DNA from: Tritrichomonas musculus
Taxonomy: Eukaryota; Parabasalia; Tritrichomonadida; Tritrichomonadidae
DNA: 64,000 nucleotides
Reading direction: 5' to 3'
NCBI GenBank assembly: GCA_039105265.1
Contig: JAPFFF010000028.1
Span: 186,001-250,000, forward strand
Shown: piece after piece, positions 1 to 10,336 of the stretch
Layout: every line of letters starts with the position of its first letter
Numbering within the stretch: position 1 is the first letter of the stretch
Program-made: the position numbers and the translations under genes
The notes under the pieces: model-generated
Database searches by the model: none
The model's input: the letters and a program-made list of their open reading frames with translations, nothing else
What the model was told of the DNA's origin: nothing

Positions 1-1
1 A

Positions 2-1108
2 AGAAATAATAAATTTCTTTTATTTTTAGTTAAATCTAATATAATTGTTTTTGATGAATCTCTCTATAATCATATCAAAAAGCCATATTCATCATATGAT
101 GATTATTTGCCATTTTTCTTTCCCGAATTCAAAAAGTTTTTGAATGAAAAAGACATTGAAAAATACTCAAAAGAAATCACCGACGATTTTGAAGAAAAAA
201 GAAAAATTGGTGAAAATGACAATTATATTTGTGAATTAATTAGAAACGACAACATTGATGAATTCACTTCTTATGTAAAGAAAAATAATTTCTCAATTAA
301 TTCAAAAATTAAAGAATCACTTTTTGAAACGAATAGATTTATTCAAATGAAAACATTGCCATCATCAGGAAGTTCAACTTTAATTGAATATGCAGCATAT
401 TTTGGATCAGTCCGAATATTCAAATATTTATATTCACAGAATGTTCAAATGAAGCCAAAATTATTAACTTATTCAATTCATGGCGCTAACATGGAAATTT
501 TTCATATTCTTGAAAAAAACAAATCATTACTTGAAGAACCAAAAAAGAGAGGAATCAGCGCTTTAAAGAATGAATTTGGTGAATACGAATACGATATTGA
601 AGATTTAATTCATCTGAACAGTAAACGTACAATTAAGGATAAATGCCTCATTGAAGCAATTTTATGCCATCACAATGAGATGGTGAGATATATATTGAAA
701 AAGTGGTTCAAAAAGAAAGACGATTCTTTAATTATTTCAAAAAGTATTCGAAATTTAAATTTCGAATTCATTGAAGAATATTTTAATTGTGAAAGCACTT
801 TCTATTACCTTTGCAAACATGATTATTACAAATTGGCTGAGTTACTTCTGAAAACTAAAAAAATGAATGTAAGCAAAAAAGCAATTCAAAATTTTTTCGT
901 TTTAATAGTAACATTTAACACATATTTTTTATTTAATAAAATTTTGACTTTTTTCCTTTTGAATAAAACACCATTATTTGTTGCAATTAGAATGGGAAAT
1001 ATCGACATCATAAAACTTTTATTTTCTTCTGCAAAAATTAATGTTAATACTAAGAATATTTTCGCCTTGCACTTTTTTTTAAATAAAGTTTCAAAAATCA
1101 AAGTTTGA
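2..1108 (+). CDS. DUF3447 / ankyrin-repeat protein, 5' end outside window
   Basis: The frame is open from base 2, and its first residues already match the middle of the paralogues at 22416-23534 and 29195-30304, so the true start lies to the left. The family hallmark follows: an E-N-D-N-Y-I-C-E-L-I block, then the DUF3447 core with L-I-E-Y-A-A-Y-F-G-S, S-I-H-G and C-H-H-N-E motifs, ending in Y-L-C-K-H-D-Y-Y. After about base 880 comes a hydrophobic spacer that happens to stay in frame, then a first full ankyrin module (962-1066, K-T-P-L-F-V-A-I start). The frame stops at 1108, but the ankyrin series continues in 1134-5092. Such proteins are a large family in trichomonads and their role is unknown. 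No signal peptide or membrane segment is visible. Confidence 0.8.
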   Translation, partial: RNNKFLLFLVKSNIIVFDESLYNHIKKPYSSYDDYLPFFFPEFKKFLNEKDIEKYSKEITDDFEEKRKIGENDNYICELIRNDNIDEFTSYVKKNNFSINSKIKESLFETNRFIQMKTLPSSGSSTLIEYAAYFGSVRIFKYLYSQNVQMKPKLLTYSIHGANMEIFHILEKNKSLLEEPKKRGISALKNEFGEYEYDIEDLIHLNSKRTIKDKCLIEAILCHHNEMVRYILKKWFKKKDDSLIISKSIRNLNFEFIEEYFNCESTFYYLCKHDYYKLAELLLKTKKMNVSKKAIQNFFVLIVTFNTYFLFNKILTFFLLNKTPLFVAIRMGNIDIIKLLFSSAKINVNTKNIFALHFFLNKVSKIKV

Positions 1109-1133
1109 AATGATGTTTTTAAATTTTTTTCAA

Positions 1134-4100
1134 GAAGCTCCATTACATCGTGCAATTCAAATTGGAAATGTCGAAATTGTCAAACTTTTACTATCCATTA
1201 AAGATATTGATGTCAATATAACTCAAATTTTAAGTAATAATTTTAATTCAGTTTTTATTCTTTTTTTAATTTATAAAATTTCAAATTGTTTTTTTTTCAA
1301 ATCGAATTTTAAATTTATTTTATATAATAAAATTTTGAAATATCATTTATGAAACTCCTTTATTCCTTGCAGTTCAATGTAAAAACATTGAAATTGTTAG
1401 GCTTTTATTATCATGCCAAAAAGTAAATGTTAATTTTGTAAGCGTTTAATATTTAATTATTCCATACAATTTCAAATCATATTCTTTTTCATGTAAAACT
1501 AATTCAAATATTTTTGTTCTAATGATGGCATTCATATTTAAATTACAAATGGAGTTTCATTTATTTCACAATAAATGAAATTCATATAATTGATTAAATA
1601 TAATTTCATATAGTTTTTTGTTTGAATGAAATTTCAAAAAAATGAAATAATTAATGAAATTTTTGCTAAACATTTCTTAAAGAACTCCATTTTTTGAAGC
1701 AGTTAAACTTAATGAAATTGAAATTGTAAAATTATTTTTATCTTCAAATATCAATTTAGATGCAGATATAGAATGCATTTATAATGTCATATTTCTAATA
1801 AAATTAGAAATATTTTTTTTTTTATTCCATTTCAAATAAAAATTTTTTATTATATTTTATTTCAATGTTTTAAATGATGTTTTAGCGAATCCTTCTTATA
1901 TGGTAACAATTTTAATGTTTAATGGCATTTCATGACATTCGTTTCAATGGAATTTTGAATTATTAATTATTAAATAATATTACAATTTATTGATTCACAA
2001 ATGAAATTCACAATCAAAAAATTCAATGTGATTTCAATGCATGCTTTTTAATGTCATTTTAGAAACAATATCTTATAAAGTTTTTAATCTTTTTTTCATC
2101 AAACAGCCTTTTTTTCTGCAGTTGAAGATGAACATATGGAAATGATTAAAGTTTTATTATCATCCGACAAAATTAATCCTAATACCAAAAACATTTTAAA
2201 TTACATTTTTGTAATACAATTATAAATCATTTTTTATATTCATTCAATTACTCATCAAGTTCATAAATTGGATTTGACATTAATAATTTGAATGGAATTT
2301 TACATTAATATTATAATTTCGTTCAAAGTCACATATTGATATTCAATTTGAATTCAATTTTTAAATACAATTATAATCATTATTTTTAATCCAGTTCTGA
2401 TTTATATTTCATAAATCTGCTTTAATTTATGCCTTTCAGGAACAAAAAATTGATCTTATTAAAGTTTTACTAACTTGTAAAAGAGTTGATGTCAATGCTA
2501 CTGGCATTTAATGTCTTTTTTTAATAATGTTTTGATTTATTTAATTAAATTTCATTTTACTTTGATTATTTGAATGAAATTCATTATCAAGATTTGAATA
2601 GTATTTAATTTTATCATTTTAAATACAATTAAAATATCATTGTTGAATTATATTTCATAACACAATTCAACAAAATTTCTTATTGAATGCTTTAATGAAA
2701 TTTCTTAAAAAATATTAAATGTAATTTTTCATTTAATTTTTAAAAATAGTTTCAACTTATAAAAGTCAATAGAATTTAAAGCCATTTTTTGAATGATGTT
2801 CTACTCTTTTGTTTCACAAAATTTACTAACAAATGTTTTAATCCAGTTTTAAATTGAGTAATGTTAAATAACATTTCGAATTAAACTTTCTAATTACATT
2901 TAATATTAACGATTTATATACCATTATATATGATACTTTTTAATTTCATTTATAGTCAAATCATTTAATATAATTCACTCATTTCTTTTTTTACAACATT
3001 GATAATTAATCATTTCAATACAATTTCACGTGTCACTTTAATTTTGTTTTTTTATTAATTGTTAAAATAGAATTCAAATAAATACAATTTTCATGACATT
3101 AACTTGAGATGTTTTTCATGAAATTTAACTCAATTTTTTTTAATAAAGCACCATTACATTTAGCAGTTGAAAAAAATGACATTGAACTTGTCAAACTACT
3201 CTTGAATTGTGAAAACATCAACATTAATATACAAACTGTTTGTATATTTAATTTTTGTTATAAAATTGTAAAATATTTATTTTTATAGCATTATTAACAT
3301 ATAATTGTATTATATTTTATTTTTTAAAATTCAATGATATTTAACAATATAATATTCAACAAAACACCATTGTTTATAGCAGTCGAAAACGATAACATTG
3401 ATATCATAAATATTTTATTATCAAACAAAAATATTGATGTCAATATTCCAAGTGTTTGAGATGATTTTTTTGATACAATTTCAAATTATTTTTTTAAATG
3501 TAATTCGAATTTTGATAATTCAATAGAATTTATAATCATTATTTTAAATTACATTCTATTTTGAATATTCAATTTCATTTTAGATTGCAATATTTTTTAT
3601 ATAATTCAATGATTATTTTAAATGATATTTTATTCTTAATATATCAAATCAAGTTTCATTTTTTTTAATGATCAATGGAATTTCTACATTCTTCTTTTTC
3701 ATACAATTATCAATCAAGATTTCAAATACAATCTATAGTCATTATTTATAATACAATTTCAAATAAAACTTTTAAATTATATTTTATATCCAATCATTGA
3801 TAAGATTCACTTTAGTTTATTTTCATACAATTTCAAACAAATATATTAATACAATTCCAAGTGAAATTTCTTTATACAATCACAAATAACTATTTAAACA
3901 TCGTTTTCATCTATTTTTCAAAAAACTCCACTATATTGTTCTGTTGAAAAAGGAAACATGGAGATAATAAAATTATTATTATCATTTAAAGATATTAATG
4001 TTAATGTATCTAGCGTTTCAAAATGAAACAATTCATAAAATTTTAAGCAAATCTTTAAATTCAATTACAAACAATACATTTTAAATACAGTTTTTTAGAC

Positions 4101-5092
4101 GAGTTAATATGATTTTAATTCATAGAGTTGAATGTAGTTTATATAAATTTTTTTTAACACAATTCCAAATGAATCATTCTTACAAAATTTCAAAATACAT
4201 TTATTAATTGGATTTTATAATTATCAATTGAATAAAGTTACAAAATAAAATTTGTCATACAGTTTAATTCAAACTATTTTAATACAATTTTAATTTTTTT
4301 TTAGTAATAAAATTTCAAAAAGCTTGTTTGAATCGTATTTCTAAGTTCACAATTTTGGATGAAATTTTTATTCATTAATTCTCTTGAAATTTCAAAAGAA
4401 AACTTTTAATTTCATTAACAAATACTTTTTTCTTTAACGGAATTCCTTTTTTAAAAATTTTGATATGATTTAACATATAAATATTCAAATGAAGTTTGAA
4501 ATAGAATTTTTATGAAGTTTTTATGTATTTTTCAGAAAGGCATTCTATACATGGCCATTGAAAAAGGCAATATCGAAATCATTAAGCTTCTATTATCTTG
4601 CAAAAATATTGACGTCAATATGAAAACTATTCAAAAACTTATTTTTGTTATTCATCTAATTTTGAGTTATTTTCAACTGATCTGATTTGATCAAACCATT
4701 TAAATACAGTTTTCAAAATAATAATTTGAATTCAGTCTCAAACACTTTACTTTAATCCTGATGTTCCAAACAATCTTTATTGGCATTCCTACTTAACATT
4801 TATATAGTTTAATAATTGAATAATTAACGCCATTTCCCTTCTTACATTTTAATATAATTCATATTGTTGCTTTTAATATTAGAGCACCTTTGCATCTGGC
4901 TGTTTTAACTCAAAACATTGAAATTATAAAACTTTTATTACAAGTACCAGGAATTGATGCTAACATGAAAGACATAATTTCAATTAATGAAAATCATGAA
5001 ATTATCAATAATTATTCTAATGGTTTTATTATACACATTTATGAAAAAAGCCTATCGATTACACCAATAATGAGGAAATCATTAAATTATTA
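1134..5092 (+). other. Interrupted ankyrin-module array continuing the DUF3447 gene
   Basis: Ten further single ankyrin modules follow the gene above on the same strand. They begin near 1134, 1352, 1681, 2101, 2413, 3145, 3361, 3922, 4536 and 4881. Each reads about 32 residues from a K/R-T/A-P-L start through N-I-E-I-I-K-L-L-L to a D-V-N-I-type end. Spacers of about 115 to 535 bases (by position) separate them; these are 75-85% AT, full of stops and put successive modules in different frames. The last module (4881-5092) continues into a short C-terminal tail and a stop at 5090-5092, so it looks like the real gene end. Only some junctions carry AG just before the module (clear at 4535, TTTTTCAG) and only some have GT at the spacer start (near 1440). 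I cannot say whether the spacers are unusual introns or signs of decay. Confidence 0.7.
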
Positions 5093-5349
5093 ACTCAATA
5101 ATTAAAATAAAAAGCTTTTTTTTAAAATTCATTATTCTATAATCTATAACTCAAAATGTTAATTCTTTTTTTTTTTTTTTTTTTTTTTTTGTGTATTTCG
5201 ATAAATACTTTTTACCCGATTTTTTGTATTGCATACTTAAAAAAATTAAATAATTCTTTAGTTATTTTTAAAGGTTGAATAGCTTTATGTAAGTGTTAAC
5301 TTTAAATACATGAAATTTAAATGCAAAGGTTAACCTGGCAAATACTCTA
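5093..5349. other. Short intergenic stretch with poly-T tract
   Basis: Between the end of the ankyrin array and the stop of the convergent kinase-Sel1 gene. It holds an uninterrupted T run of about 28 at 5165-5191. Similar T runs occur at 12460-12485, 45532-45558, 54532-54565 and 59407-59434. No gene is seen. Confidence 0.5.
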
Positions 5350-8300
5350 TCATTTACCATCAGATATCAAACCATTTCCAAATCCTTCGTAGAAATGCGA
5401 ATTAATATCAACAATGTTTTGGCGTTTTACATTCATTATGGATTTTGTTGGATGCTTATTGAACTTAAAATCATATAAATAGTCTGTCTTTTCAAGATAT
5501 CGATATTTTATTGAAAAGAAATATTTGTTAATCAATTGCTCTCTCAATATCATATTACATATTTTTGTTATCAATCTTTTATTGACATCTGAACGCTTAC
5601 TAAGTATCTCACTGATATCATTAATGTTAGATCCATATTTTGAAATCAATACCAAGCATAATAATTCTTGAGAATGAATAAAATCTTGTTTTGATGAATC
5701 AAATAATAAATCCATTAATTTATCATCATTTTTCTTAACTGTTTGATCAAAGAAATAAATATTAGCTAAATTATACTTTGATAACAAATCATTTTTTTGC
5801 TTAATTGACTCATTAAAAAGCTCAATTGCATACGCGACATTTTTAGGAATTTCATCATTGAATCCATTTTTATAAATAATTCCAAGGTTGTTCTTGGCAT
5901 ATTGATCATTAAATGATGATCCTAATTTATAAAAATGAATTGCCTTTTCAATATCTCTTTCAATGCATTTTCCTTCATGATACAAATATCCAAGTGCAAA
6001 ATGAGAACGAATGTTTCCATTATTTGATGAAAGAATTAAATATTTTAAAGCTCGACTTGCTTTCTGTTTTCCAAAATAATTGTTCAAATGAAGAATTGCA
6101 AGATTATACTGAGCTTTAGGATTATTTTGATTAGCAGAAAGAATGTAATAATGAACCGCTTTTTTAACATCACGTTGAACATTTTTACCTGAATAATAAA
6201 TTTGGGCAAGATCGAGTTGCGCATTTGGATCATTGTTTTTAGCAGCAAGTAAATAATAATGGAGTCCTTTATCAAAATCAACAGACACATAATTACCAGA
6301 ACAATAAATGCTTCCAAGGGCAAATTGAGCTTTTGAATAGTTATTATCAGCTGCGAGTTTAAAGAAATGAATAGCTTTGTTAATGTCAGCTGCATAATAA
6401 TCACCAGTTAAATAAATACTTCCGAGAGCATATTGTGCCTTTGCATTATTTTGTTTTGCTGAAAGTGAAAAGTAATGAATAGCTTTATAAATATCGTGTT
6501 TTCCAGTTTGCATCGAACAATATATCTTACCTAGCATAAATTGTGCATCTGAATTATTTTTATTTGCAGCAAGTGAATAATAATAAACTGCCTTATCATA
6601 ATTTCTTAGTTGGAATTGATCAAGACAATAAATATTTCCAAGAGCAAGTTGTGCTTCAGTACTGTCTTGGTTAACTGCAAGAGAATAATAATAAATGGCC
6701 TTATTAATATCACGAGGAACATACTCGCCAAAGTAATAAATGTCACCAAGAATTTTTTGGGCTTTGACGTTGTTTTTACTTGCAGCAAGTGAATAATAAT
6801 AAATTGCTTTATCAATGCTTTTTAAAGCATATTTACCCGAGCAATAAATGTCACCAAGAAAAAGCTGAGCTTCTGTGTTATATTGATTCGCTGCTAATGA
6901 TAAATAATAAATCGCTTTGTCAATATCACGTGGCATTAAATTTCCTGAATAATAAATAACTCCCAATGAAAACTGCGCTTCTGGACTATTTTGCTGAGCA
7001 GCAAGTGAAAAGAAATGAATCGATTTTTCAATATCAGGAGAACAATATTCACCTGTATAATAAATAGAACCAAGATAACGTTGAGCTTCAATATTATTTT
7101 GATTGGCTGCAAGTGTAAAATAATGGACAGCTTTGGCAATGTCACGTTCAATATAAATGCCAGAGAGAAAAATAATTCCAAGAGCAAGTTGTGCATCTTG
7201 TTCATTTTGATCTGATGCAAGCGAATAATAGTGAATGGCTTTATTTAAATCTGGAGATGTGTATTCATCAGATAAATATATTTTAGCCAGCAACATTTGT
7301 GCCATTGTAACATTTTGATCAGCTGCAAGTGAAAGAAAATAAATTGCTTTATTAAAATCAATCTGCAAATATAAAGAACCAAGATTAAATTGAGCCATTT
7401 TATCATTTTGATTAGCAGCAAGCGTATAATAATAAATGCCTTTTTCAATGTCTTGTGGAAGATGCTGGCCTAAACAATAAATTTGACCCAAAATTTTTTG
7501 AGCTTCAATATTATTCTGATTGGCTGCAAGCGAATAATAATAAATGGCTTTGTTAATATTAATTTTGTTGTATTCATTTGAATAATAAATTTGGCCAAGT
7601 TTAAGCTGAGCTTCGACATTATTTTGTTCAGCAGCAAGTGAATAATGTTGAATTGCTTTGTTAATATCTTGCGATATATAACTGCCACTTTCATAAAGGG
7701 TGCCAATAATAAATTCTCCACATGAAAAATAATTTTTATTTAAAATATCTTTTAGTATTGTTATGAATTTCATATCATAAAGATTTTGATAATGTTTCTC
7801 ATATATTTCAAATAAATTTTCGATTCGAATTTGTGATTTAAAATCAATTGCAAATTCTAATATTATTTCTGAAATAGAAGGCCTTTTTTCAGGCGAAGAG
7901 TTTGTGCATTTTTCAAATAACCGAGTCACTCTTGGATAATTATTTTTAACTTCACCATTCAAAAATGGATTTTTTTCATTCATTATATAATAAATCATGC
8001 ATCCAAGTGAATAAATATCACATTCATAAGAAAATTTCCCTGAATTAACTTCAGGAGCTAGAAACGGAGATGACAAATCAAATGTTCGAGGTGAATCTTT
8101 TGAAACATCTTCAATATTAATCATTCTATCAAAATCGATCAAGACAGCTGTTTTATTATCATCAATGATTACATTATTTGGCTTCAAATCTCTGTATATG
8201 AATGAATTATGATGCAAAAAGTCAATTGTAAGCATGAGTTCGAAAATAATATTAATTTTATCATTCTCATTAAGATTAATATATTTAATGTTCATCAGAG

Positions 8301-9141
8301 TATAACCATTTATATACTCAATTAGTTGCTGGCCTGTTTCTTTGATTATGCCATAAAAATTTGGAATAAAAGGAAATTTGATTTTTGAATAATTTTCAAT
8401 TTCTCTTTTAATCAATTTTGGAATTTCGGAACTCAATCCAATTGATTTCTTAACAATTAGCAACTCTTCTTTTTCAATGTAGTAAACCAATTCAACTTCA
8501 AATTGCAATGTATTATCAATCTGTCTCAAATGGAAAAAATTATTATTGCCAATTTTTTTTATTTCTGTCGAATTTTTATTGTCAACACAAAAAGTTTTTA
8601 TTCTGTCTCTGTTCAATTTGATATAGCTCTTTTTTAATAGATATGCTAGTATGCATGTTTGCATGACATTAAATATTGGTACAAAAGAAGAATTGATAAT
8701 TCGCATGAACAAAGATTGAGTAATATTTGTTAATTCATAAAAAAAATTTTCATGCATTTGTATTTCTGAGTAATTAATTTTATTATCGTTGAATTTATCA
8801 AAGATATCTTTCGTGTTAGATAAAAAACAAATTTGAAGGCAAGAATGGCTCATGAAAAGTTGGTTTAGCAATTGAAGTAAACATTGTTTAATAATTATAA
8901 TTGTTTTTTCGAATGCAACAATGAAATATTCTAGGTCTTGGTCTTGATTTGATTCTATAAATTGACTTATAATAACAATTTTGGATTCTAGCATATGCTG
9001 GAAAATATCTTGATTTTCATCAGGAGTAAAAGTAGAGTTGACATTGATAAAATTGTAATTTTTAACAATATTCGCAAAGATTTTATCTAAAATTTCTATA
9101 TTTTTAGAAATATCAAAATTAATAAAGATAGAACTAAGCAT
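5350..9141 (-). CDS. TKL-type protein kinase (DFD variant) with about 19 Sel1 repeats
   Basis: 1263 residues. Residues 1-195 are an unassigned helical region. A kinase domain spans about 195-435: a lysine in L-I-V-K-K (231), Y-R-D-L-K-P-N-N at 316-323 with catalytic D318, L-A-P-E at 361-364 and C-D-I-Y-S-L-G. Two features are odd. The Mg-binding DFG reads D-F-D (336-338), and there is no glycine-rich loop, so catalysis may be weak or lost. From about 474 to 1150 come 18-19 tandem Sel1 repeats, mostly 36 residues, with the pattern A-Q-x-x-L-G-x-I-Y and K-A-I-x-Y-Y-S-L-A-A. Sel1 arrays form alpha solenoids that bind partners, so the protein may be a scaffold with a kinase-like head. The kinase-Sel1 arrangement recurs as a relic at 34285-34879. 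The ATG at 9141 is the first in frame. Confidence 0.85.
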   Translation of the reverse strand: MLSSIFINFDISKNIEILDKIFANIVKNYNFINVNSTFTPDENQDIFQHMLESKIVIISQFIESNQDQDLEYFIVAFEKTIIIIKQCLLQLLNQLFMSHSCLQICFLSNTKDIFDKFNDNKINYSEIQMHENFFYELTNITQSLFMRIINSSFVPIFNVMQTCILAYLLKKSYIKLNRDRIKTFCVDNKNSTEIKKIGNNNFFHLRQIDNTLQFEVELVYYIEKEELLIVKKSIGLSSEIPKLIKREIENYSKIKFPFIPNFYGIIKETGQQLIEYINGYTLMNIKYINLNENDKINIIFELMLTIDFLHHNSFIYRDLKPNNVIIDDNKTAVLIDFDRMINIEDVSKDSPRTFDLSSPFLAPEVNSGKFSYECDIYSLGCMIYYIMNEKNPFLNGEVKNNYPRVTRLFEKCTNSSPEKRPSISEIILEFAIDFKSQIRIENLFEIYEKHYQNLYDMKFITILKDILNKNYFSCGEFIIGTLYESGSYISQDINKAIQHYSLAAEQNNVEAQLKLGQIYYSNEYNKININKAIYYYSLAANQNNIEAQKILGQIYCLGQHLPQDIEKGIYYYTLAANQNDKMAQFNLGSLYLQIDFNKAIYFLSLAADQNVTMAQMLLAKIYLSDEYTSPDLNKAIHYYSLASDQNEQDAQLALGIIFLSGIYIERDIAKAVHYFTLAANQNNIEAQRYLGSIYYTGEYCSPDIEKSIHFFSLAAQQNSPEAQFSLGVIYYSGNLMPRDIDKAIYYLSLAANQYNTEAQLFLGDIYCSGKYALKSIDKAIYYYSLAASKNNVKAQKILGDIYYFGEYVPRDINKAIYYYSLAVNQDSTEAQLALGNIYCLDQFQLRNYDKAVYYYSLAANKNNSDAQFMLGKIYCSMQTGKHDIYKAIHYFSLSAKQNNAKAQYALGSIYLTGDYYAADINKAIHFFKLAADNNYSKAQFALGSIYCSGNYVSVDFDKGLHYYLLAAKNNDPNAQLDLAQIYYSGKNVQRDVKKAVHYYILSANQNNPKAQYNLAILHLNNYFGKQKASRALKYLILSSNNGNIRSHFALGYLYHEGKCIERDIEKAIHFYKLGSSFNDQYAKNNLGIIYKNGFNDEIPKNVAYAIELFNESIKQKNDLLSKYNLANIYFFDQTVKKNDDKLMDLLFDSSKQDFIHSQELLCLVLISKYGSNINDISEILSKRSDVNKRLITKICNMILREQLINKYFFSIKYRYLEKTDYLYDFKFNKHPTKSIMNVKRQNIVDINSHFYEGFGNGLISDGK

Positions 9142-9375
9142 TTCCTAGAAAACAAAAAATTGAATTATGAATTTGAATAGTTTACATATATTTTTATTAT
9201 CAGTATCTTTTCTTTTACATTAATAAATAGAAAAAATAATATATCCGTTTGTTATAAACACATATGATTTATATAAAAAAAGAATAAAACATTCTTTTTT
9301 TTTTAAGAATATTTTAATATATCCATATTAAAATATTATGTACAAGTATGGCATTTAATTTTTACCATATTCGCT

Positions 9376-10040
9376 CTAAATATTCAAAATAGGAGAATAT
9401 TCAAATATTTGTGATAAACCGAAAGGCAGAGATAATTCTCCATTTAATCCTGAACAATTCATAAAGGCTTCATCACCGATATAAGTAACTGTCTGAGAAA
9501 TATCCAATTCATCATAGAAGCTAAAACAATTCAAAAAGGCTCTGCTACCAATATAAGTGACAGTTTGTGGTAAGACCAATTTTCCACTCAATCCAAAACA
9601 GTTACAAAAGGCGCCATTTCCAATCGAAGTTTATGGCTGGCGAATCTTCAACTGTCCTTTAAAATTAGAACAATTAAAGAATGCTTCATCACCGATCAAA
9701 GTAACAGTTTCTGGTATTTCTAAATCACCTGTGAAGCCAAAACAACCGTAAAATAAACGGCTGCTAATCGTACTCAATGAAGAAATCTTTCAAAAGCTTA
9801 TTAATCCAGAACACACCGCAAAGCATTCACGACCAAATACACGGACAGATCCTTGCGTATCAAGATATCAGAAGCCGGAACAGCCAGAAAAAGCTTCATC
9901 TTTGATCATGTTAACTTTTTCTGGGATGGAAATATTGCCTTGCAAATTAAGACATCCTTTGAATGTACCTCTCTCAATAATTTCAATGAATTCAGGAATT
10001 TCAAAATAATTCAAAATTTCAATGAATGTAAAATACCAAA
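9376..10040 (-). pseudogene. BspA-like leucine-rich repeat gene, broken
   Basis: Minus-strand translation gives BspA-type (LRR_5) repeats of about 23 residues, with the pattern V-T-Y-I-G-x-x-A-F-x-N-C. They lie in two open segments (about 9376-9591 and 9868-10040). Between them, repeats such as I-G-D-E-A-F-F-N-C-S are readable only with frame changes and stops. No N-terminal region or plausible start was found, so this is probably a decayed member of the large trichomonad BspA family of surface or secreted repeat proteins. Confidence 0.7.
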
Positions 10041-10184
10041 AAGTTAAGCTTTTGGACTTTAATATGACTCTATAAACAATTTTTTTTATTGTTAAGCAAT
10101 TCTTAAATAAATAAAATACCATCGACATATAAAGCAAACTTCAAATCAAGGAAGGTTAGAAAAAAAGTGAATAAAAAAAAAACT

Positions 10185-10256
10185 TGGGTAAGCCGTGAAT
10201 CGAACACGGGTCTATTGAGCCACAATCAATAATGCTAACCATTACACTACTTACCC
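10185..10256 (-). tRNA. tRNA-His (anticodon GTG)
   Basis: The reverse complement folds into a full cloverleaf. The acceptor stem is GGGTAAG/CTTACCC, the anticodon stem ATTGA/TCAAT around the loop TTGTGGC (anticodon GTG, His) and the T stem CCGTG/CACGG with loop TTCGATT, matching the B-box consensus GTTCGATTC. The discriminator base is A. The CCA end is not encoded, as expected for a eukaryotic nuclear gene. A T run on the transcribed strand (the A run at 10171-10182) lies just downstream as a polymerase III terminator. Confidence 0.93.
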
Positions 10257-10336
10257 TTAAATATATTCAATTATTGAAAACTACTTATCATAAAATAGAT
10301 GTTTTTATTCTCTTTTTGTGATCGTTTTTCAAACAA

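Noticed and set aside
1440-1681. Spacers as ordinary trichomonad introns
   Set aside because: Some start GT and some end AG, but the borders are not consistent and the usual branch-site and 3' motif is missing. An unusual intron type remains open, the standard one does not.
7245-7721. Many open frames antisense to, or shifted from, the Sel1 repeats of the kinase gene
   Set aside because: They follow the repeat period of the real gene and have no independent features.
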